From NCBI GenBank assembly GCA_001972305.1, contig BDDD01000125.1:658793-722792 (forward strand): a stretch of DNA of 64,000 nucleotides, given 5' to 3'. The stretch comes from Cephalotus follicularis (Eukaryota > Streptophyta > Magnoliopsida > Oxalidales > Cephalotaceae). The position numbers and the translations under genes are program-made. Below the pieces are notes generated by a model. That model did not search any database. It was given only the letters and a program-made list of their open reading frames with translations, and was not told the DNA's origin. Positions 32,342 to 42,591 of the stretch are shown here, one piece after another. Within the stretch, counting starts at the first letter, position 1, and each line of letters starts with the position of its first letter.

Positions 32342-33711
32342 GTGGAGGAGGTCATGCAGGTGCCTTTGGAGGAAGGCAATGCAAAGAGAGTTTTTCAAGT
32401 CGGATCCAAACATGGAGAGGTGGAGAAAGAGGAACTAATAACGTTCCTAAAAAACAACAGAGATATATTTTCCTGGTTGGCAGAGAAGGTCCCTTGGATT
32501 AGCCCAGAGGTAATGGTGCACGGGCTAAGTGTGGATGCTATACGGCCTCCGACCAAGAAAAAGAAGAGAAACTTCACCATCGAAAGGAAACAGGTGATAG
32601 CAGATGAAGTGAATAAGCTATTGCAAGCAGGGTTTATAAGGGAAGTGCAATACTCTGACTGGCTGAAAAACCCAGTCCTAGTCAAGAAGGCTAACGGCAA
32701 GTGGAGGATGTGCATAGACTTCACAAACCTCAACCAAGCTTGTCCGAAAGATCACTTCTCCCTCCCAAAGATTGATCAACTAGTGGATGCAACCTCCGGT
32801 TACAGAATTTTGAGCTTCTTGTATACTTACTTTGGCTACAATCAAACCCCTATGTACGTACTAGATGAGAACAAGACAACATTCATCACTGATAAGGGTA
32901 TGTATATCTACAAAGTCATGCCTTTCAGACTAAAACATGCTGGAGCGACCTACCAAAGGTGGTCAACAAGATTTTTGAACCTAAAATCGGGAGGAATATG
33001 GAGGTTTATATTGATGACATGCTCATCAAGAAACTAGCAAGGAGTCCTCACATCAAGGACTTGGAGGAGACCTTTGAGGTACTGAGAAGATACAAGATGC
33101 ACCTTAACCCTTCCAAGTGGACTTTTGGGGTCACTTCTGGTAAGTTTCTTGGGTTAATGGTCTCCAGTAAGGGAATAGAGGCCAACCCAGAGAAGATATC
33201 CGCGATTCAAAGCATGAAGCCTCCTCAGTCTATTAGGGATGTGAAAAGATTGAATGGTAAAATTGCAGCCCTGGGTAGATTTGTCTCCAAATCAGCAAAG
33301 AAATATCTTCCCTTATTCAAGGTGATAAGGGACCCCAAGGGGTTTCTCTGGTAAGAAGAATGTCAAGTAGCCTTTGAGAAATTGAAGGAATACCTAGCTT
33401 CCCCTCATATGATATCAAAACCAAGATATGAGGAAGACTTGTATTTGTACCTTACGATGACACAAGGCCCAGTGAGTGCAGTGCTAGTCAGAGAAGAGAA
33501 CAAAATTCAGATGCCAGTGTATTATGTGAGTAAGACCTTAAATGATGCTGAGGGGAGATATCCAGAGGTAGAGAGGTATGCCTATGCTCTGATCATAGCG
33601 GCGAGGAAGCTAAGGCTGTATTTTAAAGCCCATACTATCAAAGTTTTAACCGACAAGCCACTTAGACAAGTATTAACAAAGCCAGACATGTCAGACATAT
33701 TGGTCAAATAG
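32342..33711 (+). pseudogene. Reverse transcriptase and first RNase H of the Tat element
   Basis: Fingers: LLQAGFIREVQYSDWLKNPVL, VKKANGKWRMCIDFTNLNQ, ACPKDHFSLPKIDQL. Palm: FGYNQTPMYVLDENKTTFIT and YKVMPFRLKHAGATYQR. A frameshift near 32960 follows, then the active site VYIDDMLIKK. The thumb and connection (LNPSKWTFGVTSGKFLG) end at a stop near 33354. RNase H follows (33382-33711): TQGPVSAVLVREE, YYVSKTLNDAEGRYPEVER, VLTDKPLRQVL. In this RNase H the usual first Asp region is weak, as is common in Tat elements that rely on the second RNase H. Confidence 0.85.
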
Positions 33712-34212
33712 TCTGTCGAATTGGGTGAATACGACGTTAAGTATGAAGCTAGACCAACAATAAAATCACAGGTCTTGGCCAATTTTGTGGGAGATAATAC
33801 GCCTACAGAGTGTATGGAAGAGGACTCTTTAGAAAATGAGAATAGGATATGGAAGCTATCAGTTGATGGGTCATCCTGTATATCCAAAAATTGAGCATGA
33901 TTGGTGCTGACTAGTCTAGATGGGTGGACCTTGGAGTATGCTCTGAGATTTGGATTCAAAGTGACAAACAATGAAGCGGAATGGGAAGCTCTAATTGTCG
34001 AATTAACAATTGAGAAGCACTTAGAGGTTCAAAAAATAGAAGCCTCTAGTGATTCTCAGCTGGTGATTGGTCTGGTGATTGTAGAGTATGAAGTTAGAGA
34101 AGAGTCCATGGCTAAATATTTAGCCCGTGTTCAGAGATTGAAGTCGCCTTTCCAAGTGTTCCGAGTTTTGAAAGTTCCTAGAGCAGAGAATGCAAAAGCA
34201 GACCAGTTGTAG
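33712..34212 (+). pseudogene. Second (archaeal-like) RNase H of the Tat element
   Basis: Between the Ty3-type RNase H and the integrase lies a separate RNase H. The four catalytic positions can be seen: Asp in WKLSVDGSS, Glu in TNNEAEWEAL, Asp in ASSDSQLV and Asp in RAENAKADQL. Two stop codons interrupt the strand after SSCISKN. An additional RNase H of this type is a known mark of the Tat lineage. It would degrade the RNA strand during reverse transcription. Confidence 0.8.
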
Positions 34213-34300
34213 AAATTAGCTACAGCGGGGGAATTAGAAAAAAAATCAAACCGTTCTTGTAGACTATCTAGACAGGACCAACATCTCGGAGGCAGATGTT

Positions 34301-35572
34301 ATGGACATCGACATCAAACAGGAGCAAAATTGGATGACTCCTTTCATTGATTGGTTAAGGGATGGTATTTTTCCAGAGGACCCAGAGGAGGTGAGAAGAT
34401 TGGTGTATAGATCTAACAGATACCAATTCAGAGAAAGGATTCTTTACAAAAGGTCATTCTCTTCCCTTTGTGAGGAAATGTGATGTCTAACTCCCTCAGA
34501 AGCCGACTACGCTCTGATGGAGGTCCATGAAGGAGTGTGTGGAAATCACACGGGGGGCAGAACCTTATCCAATAAATTGTTGAACCAAGGCTATTTCTGG
34601 CTGATCATGCACCAAGATGCCATCGAATTTGTGAGGAAATGTGATAAATGTCAGAGGAATGCCAACATAAGCAGAAGACCATCAGAGCCTTTGACATTGA
34701 TCACTGCCCCTTAGCCCTTTGCACAATGGGGAATGGACTTCGTCGGACCATTACTAGTGGCAACAAGGCAGAGAAAGTACCTCATTGTGATAGTGGACTA
34801 CTTCACCAAATGGGTAGAAGCAAAGCCCATGGTCATAATAAAGGAGAGCAAGAAGGAGAGCAAGACAAAGAGATTTGTGTGGAAGTCAATCATTTGTAGA
34901 TTTAAGGTCCCCAGAGTAATTGTCTCTGATAATGGGAAGCAGTTTGATTGTGAAGCTTTTCGAAATTTTTGCAAGGAGTGGGGAATTGAGCATAGGCTTG
35001 CCACCCAGAGCAATGGCCAAGCAAAGGTCATTAACAGAGAAATCGTCTTAGGGTTGAAGAAACACCTTGAAGCTAGCAAGGTAAGATGGACAGAGGAACT
35101 ACCCAGTGTATTGTGGGCTTATAGAACCACTCCTCGTACCACAACTGATGAGTCCTCATTTAGCCTTTGTTTTGGATAAGAAGCTATGATACTGGTGGAG
35201 ATTGAAGTCCATTCTCCTCGAGTTGTGCACTTTAATGAAGCTAATAATGAAGAAGGTTTGAGTACTCTCCTCGACTTAGTGAAAGAGCTTAGAGATAAAG
35301 CGGCCATCAGAGTAGCAACCTATCAACAGAGGGTGAGCCGCTATTACAATAAAAGGGTAAACCCCAGACCACTAAGGGAAGGAGACTTTGTCCTCCGCAA
35401 TGCGGCAATTGCTGATCCTACTGGCACCAGAGAAAAATTAGCTCCTAATTGGGAGGGACCTTACAAGGTGAAGAAAGTATTCCGACCTAGAACATTCAAA
35501 CTTGAAACTCTTTGGGGTAGGGAGATTCCTAAAGCTTGGAAAGCCGAGCATCTAAGGAAGTATTACCAATGA
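34301..35572 (+). pseudogene. Integrase of the Tat element
   Basis: HHCC finger: H and H in VHEGVCGNHTGGR, then CDKCQRNAN. The core carries WGMDFVGP (first Asp), IVSDNGKQFDCEAFRNFC (second Asp) and NGQAKVINREIV. The position that is the catalytic Glu in relatives (QxEVTNR) is Lys here. The C-terminal part (35186-35572) has YYNKRVNPRPLREGDFVL and LAPNWEGPYKV, the SH3-like module. Stops at about 34483, 34714 and 35179 split it into pieces. Confidence 0.85.
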
Positions 35573-35914
35573 AGATTGTAAAAATGTAAAAATGTTCAAG
35601 AACATAAATAAAGAGAAGTTTGTCTTCAAAAAGAGCAGTTCCAACATAGTAGTTCCCAGTTTGCAAGGGACAGAAGATCCAATGTTCATGTCCTTAAACC
35701 TCTAAATAGCCTCCAACAAATTCCCTCGACAAAAACTTTAATACAAGCTTGTCAGACCACGCTCTTAAGGGAGTAGTCAGAGAAGGCTCCCAAGAGAGTG
35801 ATCGGAACAGGCCTTAATACAGGACCAGAGCTCTCCCAGTCTCAAGCAGAAAAAGCACCTAAGTAGACTAATGTCTCAAAAAGACTAAAATCTCCAAACC
35901 GATAAGACTCCCGT
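35573..35914 (+). other. 3' untranslated sequence after pol
   Basis: No ORF. Contains paired words of the 'agaccacgctcttaaggg' and 'agtagtc' kind that introduce the repeat array. Confidence 0.5.
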
Positions 35915-36170
35915 TAGAGGAGCATCTAAGACTCCCGTTCGAGGAGCACCTAAAGCTTTAATACAAGCTCATTATAAAAGACTCCTAAGGGAGTAATCTT
36001 AAAAGACCCCTAAGAGGGAAATCAGAGAAGACTCCTAAGGGAGCAACCATAAATGACTCCCACAGAAGCAAATCTAAAAGACTCCTAAGGGAGCAATGTT
36101 AAAAGAATCCTAAGGGAACAACTAAAGGACTTCTAAGGAAGCAATAAATAAAGACTTCCAAGGGAGCAAA
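35915..36170 (+). repeat. Array of about 25-bp palindromic units
   Basis: About ten units of the form GACTCCTAAGGGAGCAA plus a short A-rich spacer. The core is self-complementary. Where the arm changes, the partner often changes too: CTCC-GGAG in most units, CTTC-GAAG in another (CTTCTAAGGAAG). The element at 52053 has an equivalent array with a different core (CCCCCCAGGGGGG). Confidence 0.8.
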
Positions 36171-36172
36171 TG

Positions 36173-36490
36173 CTGGTCGGCAAATCCATAAGAACTTGTA
36201 AGACCAGAATTATATCGTAACTTGAGAAGAGAACACATAAGAACCAGCAACAATCAAGGTTGTTAGACTGAGCGCTTTGATACAAGTGTGCCTAAGGGGA
36301 CTAGAAAGCTCATACTACCTGGTATGAAAAATATCATACCAAACGAGATCCTGGTCTGCAAATCCATAAAAACTTGTTAGACCAGACCTAAAATCTTGGT
36401 CTGTGAACACTAAAGAACTCGCAAAGACCAAGTCTCTTTGCCTAAGCACTTTGATACAAAGTGCCCTACGTGGGCTAAAAAACTTAGGAA
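36173..36490 (+). other. Series of stem-loops (possible structured RNA)
   Basis: Successive inverted repeats: CTGGTC/GACCAG (36173, 36202), TGGTATGA/TCATACCA (36320, 36334), CTGGTCT/AGACCAG (36351, 36379), CTTGGTCT/AGACCAAG (36395, 36425) and GCACTTTG/CAAAGTGC near 36446-36464. Loops of two of them share 'caaatccataagaacttgt'-like sequence. The second Tat copy (52388-52712) keeps the same order of stems with paired base changes. There is no ORF. The region lies between the 3' ends of integrase and the antisense gene. Confidence 0.7.
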
Positions 36491-36858
36491 ACCAAGTCTG
36501 AAAAATATCCAACTATTATAAGAGAAGTCTACAAATAAGATAGAGTAAGTAAAATTTCCTAAGGGAAATGTAAAGCTCAGATGAGGCAAAAAATTAAATT
36601 TTATTACTTAAATGAAAATTCCCAAGGGAATGAAAAAGCTCAAAAGAAGCAGAAGTCAAATTTTATTGCTCGAAAAGAAGAGATTACATTGCAAGAGTAA
36701 ATTGCTACAAAAAAAGGAAAAATTTTCTAGCCTAAACATCATCCCCCGAGGGAATGTTATATACAGGAGGAGAAGTAGGAACTTGAGAGTCCTCGGGTAA
36801 ATGGGAAAAGTTAGGATCCACAGCAGTTTCATATCATTAGATAGGCGTCGTTTAGATC

Positions 36859-36934
36859 CTGGCATAGAAAGACCAAAGTCAGAAGAAGTGCAGAAAGCAT
36901 TCTTCACAAGAAAAAGAAGAAAAAGTTGCATACC
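36859..36934 (-). other. Putative intron 2 of the antisense gene
   Basis: 76 bp, GTATGC ... TATGCCAG, T-rich, phase 0 after an Arg codon. The counterpart in the second copy is 74 bp, also phase 0 after an Arg codon. Confidence 0.6.
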
Positions 36935-37437
36935 CTATTGTTGCTCTGAAGACAGTGGTTGAAGAGTTGGTTAATCGTCAAATCCTTCCTCGCATTCACC
37001 TCAATGGGAAGAAGGAACAACCTGTCGAGCTCAAACGGCACCTTTGGAGTGTTCAAGTCAACACCCGAGTTTCAGAGTGCTTCGAGCCCCTCCTTAACCT
37101 GGTCGGCATCCACAGGAACACCAAGGAGGGCAGAGTCCCAAGGACCCACCTAGCGAGCACCCTCCCTAGAAGAGCCTTCCCCATCTCTTCTTCTCTTGTT
37201 TTGATTTTTGGATGGAAAGGGTGGTTGGTCCTTGGAAATTCGCTTGCCACGGGCAGACCTTGCCCTAGCAGCCTCAGCCTCAACAGCAGCAGCAACCTCA
37301 TTTGATACTCTCTTCTCTGTCACCGCAATGACTTTCTTCAGAGCTCTATGCCTCTCCTCCTCGATAGCAACCTTTACTTTCTCTATGGAAGCTTTCAAGA
37401 CGTCAACTATGGATTGCCTAGAAGCCACTGCTGAAGA

Positions 37438-37527
37438 GAACCACAAGAACAGAGTCAAAAGCATAAAAAATAAATTTCAAGCAAAGTGAAGATATCAGAA
37501 AAAAAGGAGGTGAGGAAGGCTTAATAC
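37438..37527 (-). other. Putative intron 1 of the antisense gene
   Basis: 90 bp, GTATTA ... CTTCAGCAG, T-rich, phase 1. Splicing joins GEI to ASRQS in the exon frames. The other copy has an 87-bp intron with the same GTATTA donor and CAG|TG acceptor at the homologous position. Confidence 0.65.
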
Positions 37528-38685
37528 ATATTTCTCCCTCGTTAACAGGTGAAGCCATGGGTCCTTCTCCGCTATCTTGAGCCCCCTCTCTCTTTATCCC
37601 CACTGGGATCTTCTCTTCCTAATCCAAGGTGTATCGCCGACCAGGGGACATGCTCAGCCCATCACGGCGCAGACGATCTTCGAAGATGGTAGAGTTCACC
37701 TCCTCTAGCTCCACAGCAGAGAGCTTCTCTAGGTCTACCTTCTTCACTACAATCAAAATTGCCCTATGATTGAGACGTTGGGTATCCAACGAGTCACACC
37801 AGTTGCAGGGAGTGAAGCAGGGGAGATTCCTAATAAGGAAGTACCTCCCCCTCCAACCTTTGATAGATTTGGTAAAGTCCACCAACAACTTCTTGGTCTG
37901 ACAAATGCGCGACTTGAAATAATAACCGCGCTTGCCAGGAGATGCATTGAGGGAGTGAAATTCTTTGAATAGCCCCACCGTAGCTATCACCCCGTCTCCA
38001 AACACTTCACCAAGAAGCCTATGATGAAGCCCCAGGATTGCGCTTGAAGTAGCGAAGGGTGAATTTGAAAGTGCCTCAAAATTGCAATGGTAAAGGCTGG
38101 TATGGGGAGTTGCAGGCCATGCGACAGAGCATCTTCAAACACCACAAAGAGACTAAGTTTGCTCTCAGTGGTCTCCTTGGGATCTCGGGGAAGGGAGAAC
38201 TCCAAGCTCCTCGAAAAGCAGTATTTTCTGGATAATTTGAGCACTTTTTCACGGCAGAGCACCCTTATCAATGCGAGTCCTGAAGACTTAGACCACAACA
38301 TCGGTAGAGGTGACATCAAGAGCGAATGCATCGGCGACGTCCATGGACTCCTCTGCACCAAGAGGACGCTCGATGACATTCACCTCTCCTACCATATGAC
38401 GCACCTCTGCAGGGGTAGTGATTTGTCTGGAAGTTTGTTTAACTCTAGCCATCTAGAGATTCACGAAGAGGAGAGTGAGAGTGAGAGGATGAGAAGCCAA
38501 GAGAAATTCCAAAGTGATGCCCTAGTCAATTTGTAAAACAAACAGCAAGGAATGACGCACCTGAGATCTTTGCAAAAGAAAATTTGAAGAAATTGATTGA
38601 AAGTTTGAGAGTTCGCAAGAAGTGGGAGAGCAAAAGTTTTCAAATCTGAAGAAGCGTAAAGAAACTTCTCTAAGAAGAAGGAGCA

Positions 38686-38693
38686 ATTTAAAG
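38686..38693 (-). promoter_or_regulatory. TATA-like box of the antisense gene
   Basis: Minus strand CTTTAAAT about 235 bp upstream of the antisense ATG, followed by a pyrimidine-rich leader (CTCTCACTCTCACTCTCC before the ATG). The second copy has GTCTTTAAATATC about 215 bp upstream, in the same arrangement. Confidence 0.45.
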
Positions 38694-38969
38694 GACTCTA
38701 AACGGATTTCAGACCATGAAATATTTGCAAGATTAAACAGTTGAGAACATCCCATCAAATCAGGTGCGAGAAACAAAGAGGTTGTATGCGGAAAGTGAAA
38801 AGACACAAACGGAAAAAAAGCTTGCTCTGCCGCACCATAGTTAATGCCAGAGTTGGGCCAAATTGTAAGGCTTAAAAGATAAAGCAGTCCACATTATACA
38901 TTACAGGCCCGCTTAAAGCAAAGTATACTTCACAAATGGTCTTCCTCCTCTGCCAAGCCCAGAAAATGA

Positions 38970-38985
38970 AGATCATGGGGGTATA
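38970..38985 (+). other. Polypurine tract of the Tat element
   Basis: AGATCATGGGGGTATA lies immediately before the 3' LTR start TGATATGAG. Confidence 0.75.
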
Positions 38986-39370
38986 TGATATGAGAAAATT
39001 TCTACCCAAATAAAATACCACGTGTTCTCTGCAAATTCAGCCATGAGTCCTCTGGAGCTACAGACACGTGGTTGGGCCATATATCATTTACAATGATAAC
39101 GCACAACATAACGCTCCATCGCCAGATAAGGAAATGGCGAGATACTCGACCATTTTCTAGGAGTACAATAATCATCTTCGTAATGCAAGCAGATGGTGGG
39201 GAGACAGTTACAAACAGGTGATCATATAAATACCACAAAGCAACATTTTAAACAGGTCAGTCAATTTTAGACTTAAAGAACCTTACTATATATTCTCTGT
39301 CACTATCTGACTTAAGCATCAGAGAGTCCCCGGGAGTAGAACCTCCTGGACCTTTGTTCAGTTAATTTTT
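38986..39370 (+). repeat. 3' LTR of the Tat element, truncated
   Basis: Follows the 5' LTR from its first base, including TATAAATA (39225-39232) and the block 'ttaagcatcagagagtcccc'. It ends abruptly at about 39370, where the 5' LTR would continue for another 120 bp or so. From there the sequence is an A-rich tract. Confidence 0.85.
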
Positions 39371-39556
39371 AAAAAAAAGGAAAAACAAAAAAAAAAAAAA
39401 ATAAAAAAAACAAAAAAAAATAAGAAAAATTTACAAAAAAAAAAAAAACATAAAAAAAAAGGGAAAAATAAAGAAATAAATTAAAAAAAAAAAATAAAAT
39501 TTTAAATTAAATAAAAAAAATAAAATAAAATAAAAAAAAAAAATAAAAAAAAAAAA

Positions 39557-39595
<39 letters not shown>
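39371..39595. repeat. A-rich low-complexity tract
   Basis: About 225 bp that is overwhelmingly A with scattered T, C and G, ending in an uninterrupted A run of about 35. The Phe-rich frame on the other strand is an artefact of this composition. It may be real simple sequence, a poly(A)-derived tract or poorly resolved assembly. Confidence 0.8.
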
Positions 39596-39598
<3 letters not shown>

Positions 39599-40005
39599 AT
39601 CTTTAATAAAAACTCCAAAACTACGCAAATAATTAAGGTGATTATTTTCATTAATTAAGATAATTATAGCCAATATTTATACTATTAAAAGTACTCGTAC
39701 AATACTAAACATACTTAATTTTGAGAAAGAATAAAAAATTCCCTTTGAACTTTTGTAAGCACATCAACTTTAACGAAGGGACAAAATAAAAGTGCCTTAT
39801 AAAGTTTTAAGGGAAATTACACATTATAAGGGGCAAAATGACCACAATGTATAAAGTCAGTTGCGATCCTCATTTGTAAATTAATTATGGTATTGCCAAT
39901 GTCTGTTTAAAAATTATAGAAGTTCATTAATATATATATATATGATCGGAATGTTCATTAAATATTTGAAACTATTATGTTTTGATCAAATATAATTAAA
40001 GAACT
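39596..40005. other. AT-rich spacer
   Basis: No ORF or repeat recognised. It separates the Tat element from the copia LTR. Confidence 0.5.
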
Positions 40006-40226
40006 TGTTATATATTGTAAGATTAGGTAAAATTAGTCAAAATTAGGCAAAAATTAGGTATGAATTACTATTCAAACAACCATGATTATTATTCTAACAA
40101 CCCCCTAAACTCCTATAAATAAGAATGTAAATTTAAGAAGAAATGAAGGAATTCATAATAAATCTCTTATTCTCTCTTACTTTCTCTCTCAATTTCTTTA
40201 TAAGTTAATCTCATAAGTTTATAACA
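40006..40226 (+). repeat. 5' LTR of the copia element
   Basis: 221 bp with 7-bp inverted ends TGTTATA ... TATAACA, TATA box TATAAAT at 40114-40120 and a CT-rich stretch after it. The following CGTTATCAGCACGAG is the likely primer-binding site. Confidence 0.8.
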
Positions 40227-40240
40227 CGTTATCAGCACGA
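40227..40240 (+). other. Primer-binding site of the copia element
   Basis: CGTTATCAGCACGA immediately follows the LTR. The TATCAG core is typical of copia primer sites. Confidence 0.6.
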
Positions 40241-40283
40241 GACTCTACCAAACTGAGATTTGAGGTAATTTAAATTATTTTTT

Positions 40284-40315
<32 letters not shown>

Positions 40316-40329
40316 ATAACAAAGATTAA

Positions 40330-40445
40330 AGGTTTCATCGATTGGTCGGAGTACCGCCTATGTATGGAAACGTATATTATATATATATAATAAAATTTCG
40401 TGGTTTCATCGTTTGTACGGAGTACCGACGGCGTATGAAAACGTA
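40330..40445 (+). repeat. Tandem duplication in the leader
   Basis: 'ggtttcatcgattggtcgga' + 'gtaccgcctatgtatggaaa' recurs as 'ggtttcatcgtttgtacgga' + 'gtaccgacggcgtatgaaaa' about 70 bp later, each following an AT microsatellite-like run. Confidence 0.8.
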
Positions 40446-40773
40446 TGTCTCTATTATTACTTTAGCATATTACTTATATGTGCTGATCACCATATACGTT
40501 GTGTGAAATATTATTGTGATTTACTATTCTTGAGGTACCATTTGTCTACTGAAATTACCCGAGACTTAGTGGGAACTTATATGTTTAATATATAATGGTA
40601 TCACCTTACGATGTATAGGAGAGAACCCGTTTACTGTTTTATATATTTACATAATTTGCTTTATGATTAATTTTATTTATTATAATTATCTGATATTTTG
40701 TCCAAATAATAATCTAAGTAAGGATACTATCATATATCTATATATATTTATTATTGCAAACCATTATCATCAC

Positions 40774-40945
40774 TTGAGGTGGTGACTTAGTGGTAAAAAG
40801 CCGCTCGTTCATACTTAAGGTCCGACGTTCGAGTCCCGACAAGCCCCATTTTGCTCAAGTGCTCTCATGCCCTGATTAAATCGGGGGAAAGTGAGCGTGG
40901 CCTATAATTGCACCAATGAAGCCCCATTTATTTTATCTTTTGATT
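40774..40945 (+). mobile_element. tRNA-derived SINE in the copia leader
   Basis: Pol III-type internal promoter: A box GGTGACTTAGTGGTAA (about 40781) and B box CGTTCGAGTCC (40826-40836), about 40 bp apart. A tRNA-unrelated body follows, ending near 'gaagccccatttattttatc'. It cannot be a functional tRNA gene because the 3' half does not fold back into a cloverleaf. It sits between the primer site and the gag ATG. No clear target duplication was found. Confidence 0.6.
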
Positions 40946-40955
40946 CAGTGTAAAA

Positions 40956-41860
40956 ATGGCAAACATTGAAAATCAGAAATTCATTGCCCTTGATATTTCT
41001 GGAAAGAATTATCTATCTTGGGTACTTGATGTGAAACTACATTTGAGTGCTAAGAAATTAAGGCACACAATTGAGGAAGAAAATGCAGCAACAAATGAGG
41101 AATGCATCGCTGCATTGATTTTCTTAAGGCATCATATTGATGATGGCCTGAAATATGAATATCTAACTGTTGAAAATCCTCTTGAACTGTGGCAAAACCT
41201 AAATGATAGGTTTGAGCACTTGAAAGCTGTTGTACTATCAAAGGCGTTGAATGATTGGTCACAACTATGATTTCAGGATTTTAAAACAGTTTAGGAATAT
41301 AATTCCACGTTGTTTAAAATCCTATCACAACTAAAGATGTGTGGTGAAGTTATCACCGATGATATGTTGCTGGAGAAAACATATCGAACATTTGATGCAT
41401 CCAATGTGTTACTGCAACAACAATATAGGCTGCATGGGTTCAAGAAATATCATGAACTAATTGGATCTCTTCTTATTGCGGAGCAAAATAATGAATTACT
41501 CATGCAAAATCATAGCAGTCGTCCGACTGGTTCAGCCCCTTTACAAGAGGTAAACGCAAATTCATCCAATTTTGGAGGACGAAGACGAGGGCGTGGACAA
41601 GGACGTGGAAGAGGACGTGGTGATGGAAGAAAACAAAACTTCTTGGGACAACATAATAACAATAACATGAAATGACAGAATCCTGATACAAAATAACGTC
41701 AAAAGTGGTGTAATCTTGGACAATCCAGCAATGTTGGACAAGCCCAAAGTAAAAAGGGTAATTACAATCGATGTGGAATGGAAGGTCATTGGAATCGTGC
41801 TTGTTGCACAGCGAAGCATTTGGTAGACTTGTACCAAGATTCTCTAAAAGAGAAAGGCAA
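40956..41860 (+). pseudogene. gag: gag of the copia element
   Basis: MANIENQKFIALDISG starts at 40956. Capsid blocks are NYLSWVLDVKLHL, ENPLELWQNLNDRFEH, a stop at about 41268, then LEKTYRTFDASNVLLQQQYR, LIGSLLIAEQNNELLM and an Arg/Gly-rich RGQGRGRGRGDGRK tail. The zinc knuckle near 41770 reads NRCGMEGHWNRAC, with its first Cys changed to Asn. The strong Arg-Gly repeat is an RNA-binding feature common in this gag family. Confidence 0.85.
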
Positions 41861-42137
41861 ACAAATTGACACAAATTTTATCGGTCATTGTAATCCATGG
41901 TAACTACGCAGTCAGACTATGTTTCAATGGGTACAACTCATTTGGACATTGCTGATTTCTTAGCTGATCCAAATGAGAAAATGGATCAAGAGATTGCCGA
42001 TGAAGACTTCAATCTCGGTTGATATTGTATGCCATTGTTTTAATGTTTATCACTTTTGAATAAAGTGATTATAAAGTAATAAATATAACATAGTTATATT
42101 TATTAATAACATGTGTGTTTTTATGTATAGATCATCA

Positions 42138-42591
42138 TACAATGGATATTGAAGATATATACATAGCAGACAGTGCAACAACACACAAAATACTCTAGAG
42201 TGAAAAATATTTTTCACATTTAACAATAGCAAAGGCTATTGTCGGAATAATTTCTGGTACATCAGACCTAATTGAAGGTTATGGGATGGCCAGCTTTGTG
42301 TTATCAAATGGAACACAAATGCGCATCATAGATGCTTTATATTAGACAAAGTCTAGAAGAAACTTACTTAGTTTCAAAGATATTAGCCTTAATGGTTATT
42401 ATATTGAAACCACAAATGAAAATGACAAAGAATATTTTTATATCACTGGTAATGCTTCCGGCCGAAAGCAAATATTGGAGAAACTCCTTGGGATTTCTTC
42501 TGGATTATACATTATGAAAATTAGAACAATTGAATCTCATAATGTTGTGGATTCAAAAGTCATAGACTTAAAAGGGTTCATGATTTGGCAT
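42138..42591 (+). pseudogene. Protease and start of the pre-integrase region
   Basis: The protease active site is YIADSATTHKI; the Asp is kept and the usual Gly/Ser position is Ala. The frame continues through FVLSNGTQMRI and YFYITGNASGRKQILEKL to FMIWH, where the nested SIRE element interrupts at 42592. The next residues (ERLGHPG) resume at 49585. Two stops are present. Confidence 0.8.

Larger units (their letters stand above)
36732..38452 (-). pseudogene. Antisense gene of the Tat element, three exons, internally deleted
   Basis: Start at 38452 (MARVKQTSRQITTPAEV). Exon 1, after one frameshift, carries LFVVFEDALSHGLQLPI, AILRHFQIHPSLLQAQSWG, FIIGFLVKCLE, VGLFKEFHSLNASPGKRGYY and YFLIRNLPCF. 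This resembles the plant 'putative gypsy-type transposase' domain of unknown activity. The inferred exon 2 (37437-36935) is basic and Ala/Arg-rich. Exon 3 begins DLNDAYLM and soon jumps to the Pro-rich end PTSPPVYNIPSGDDV, so the coiled-coil part present in the copy at 52933-55749 is deleted. There are several in-frame stops. Two putative introns preserve phase. Confidence 0.7.
29428..39370 (+). mobile_element. Nearly full-length Tat-lineage Ty3/gypsy element
   Basis: 5' LTR (29428-29936), TGGCGCCG primer site, gag, protease, RT, Ty3-type RNase H, a second RNase H, integrase, a structured repeat region, an antisense gene, a polypurine tract and a truncated 3' LTR. Two features place it in the Tat lineage by established knowledge: the extra archaeal-like RNase H between RT-RNase H and integrase, and an antisense ORF between pol and the 3' LTR. 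Numerous stops make gag-pol inactive. Confidence 0.9.

Noticed and set aside
39431..39673. Phe-rich frame
   Set aside because: Translation of the A-rich tract on the opposite strand.
40781..40850. tRNA gene
   Set aside because: A and B boxes are present, but there is no acceptor-stem complement or anticodon arm; a SINE explains it better.
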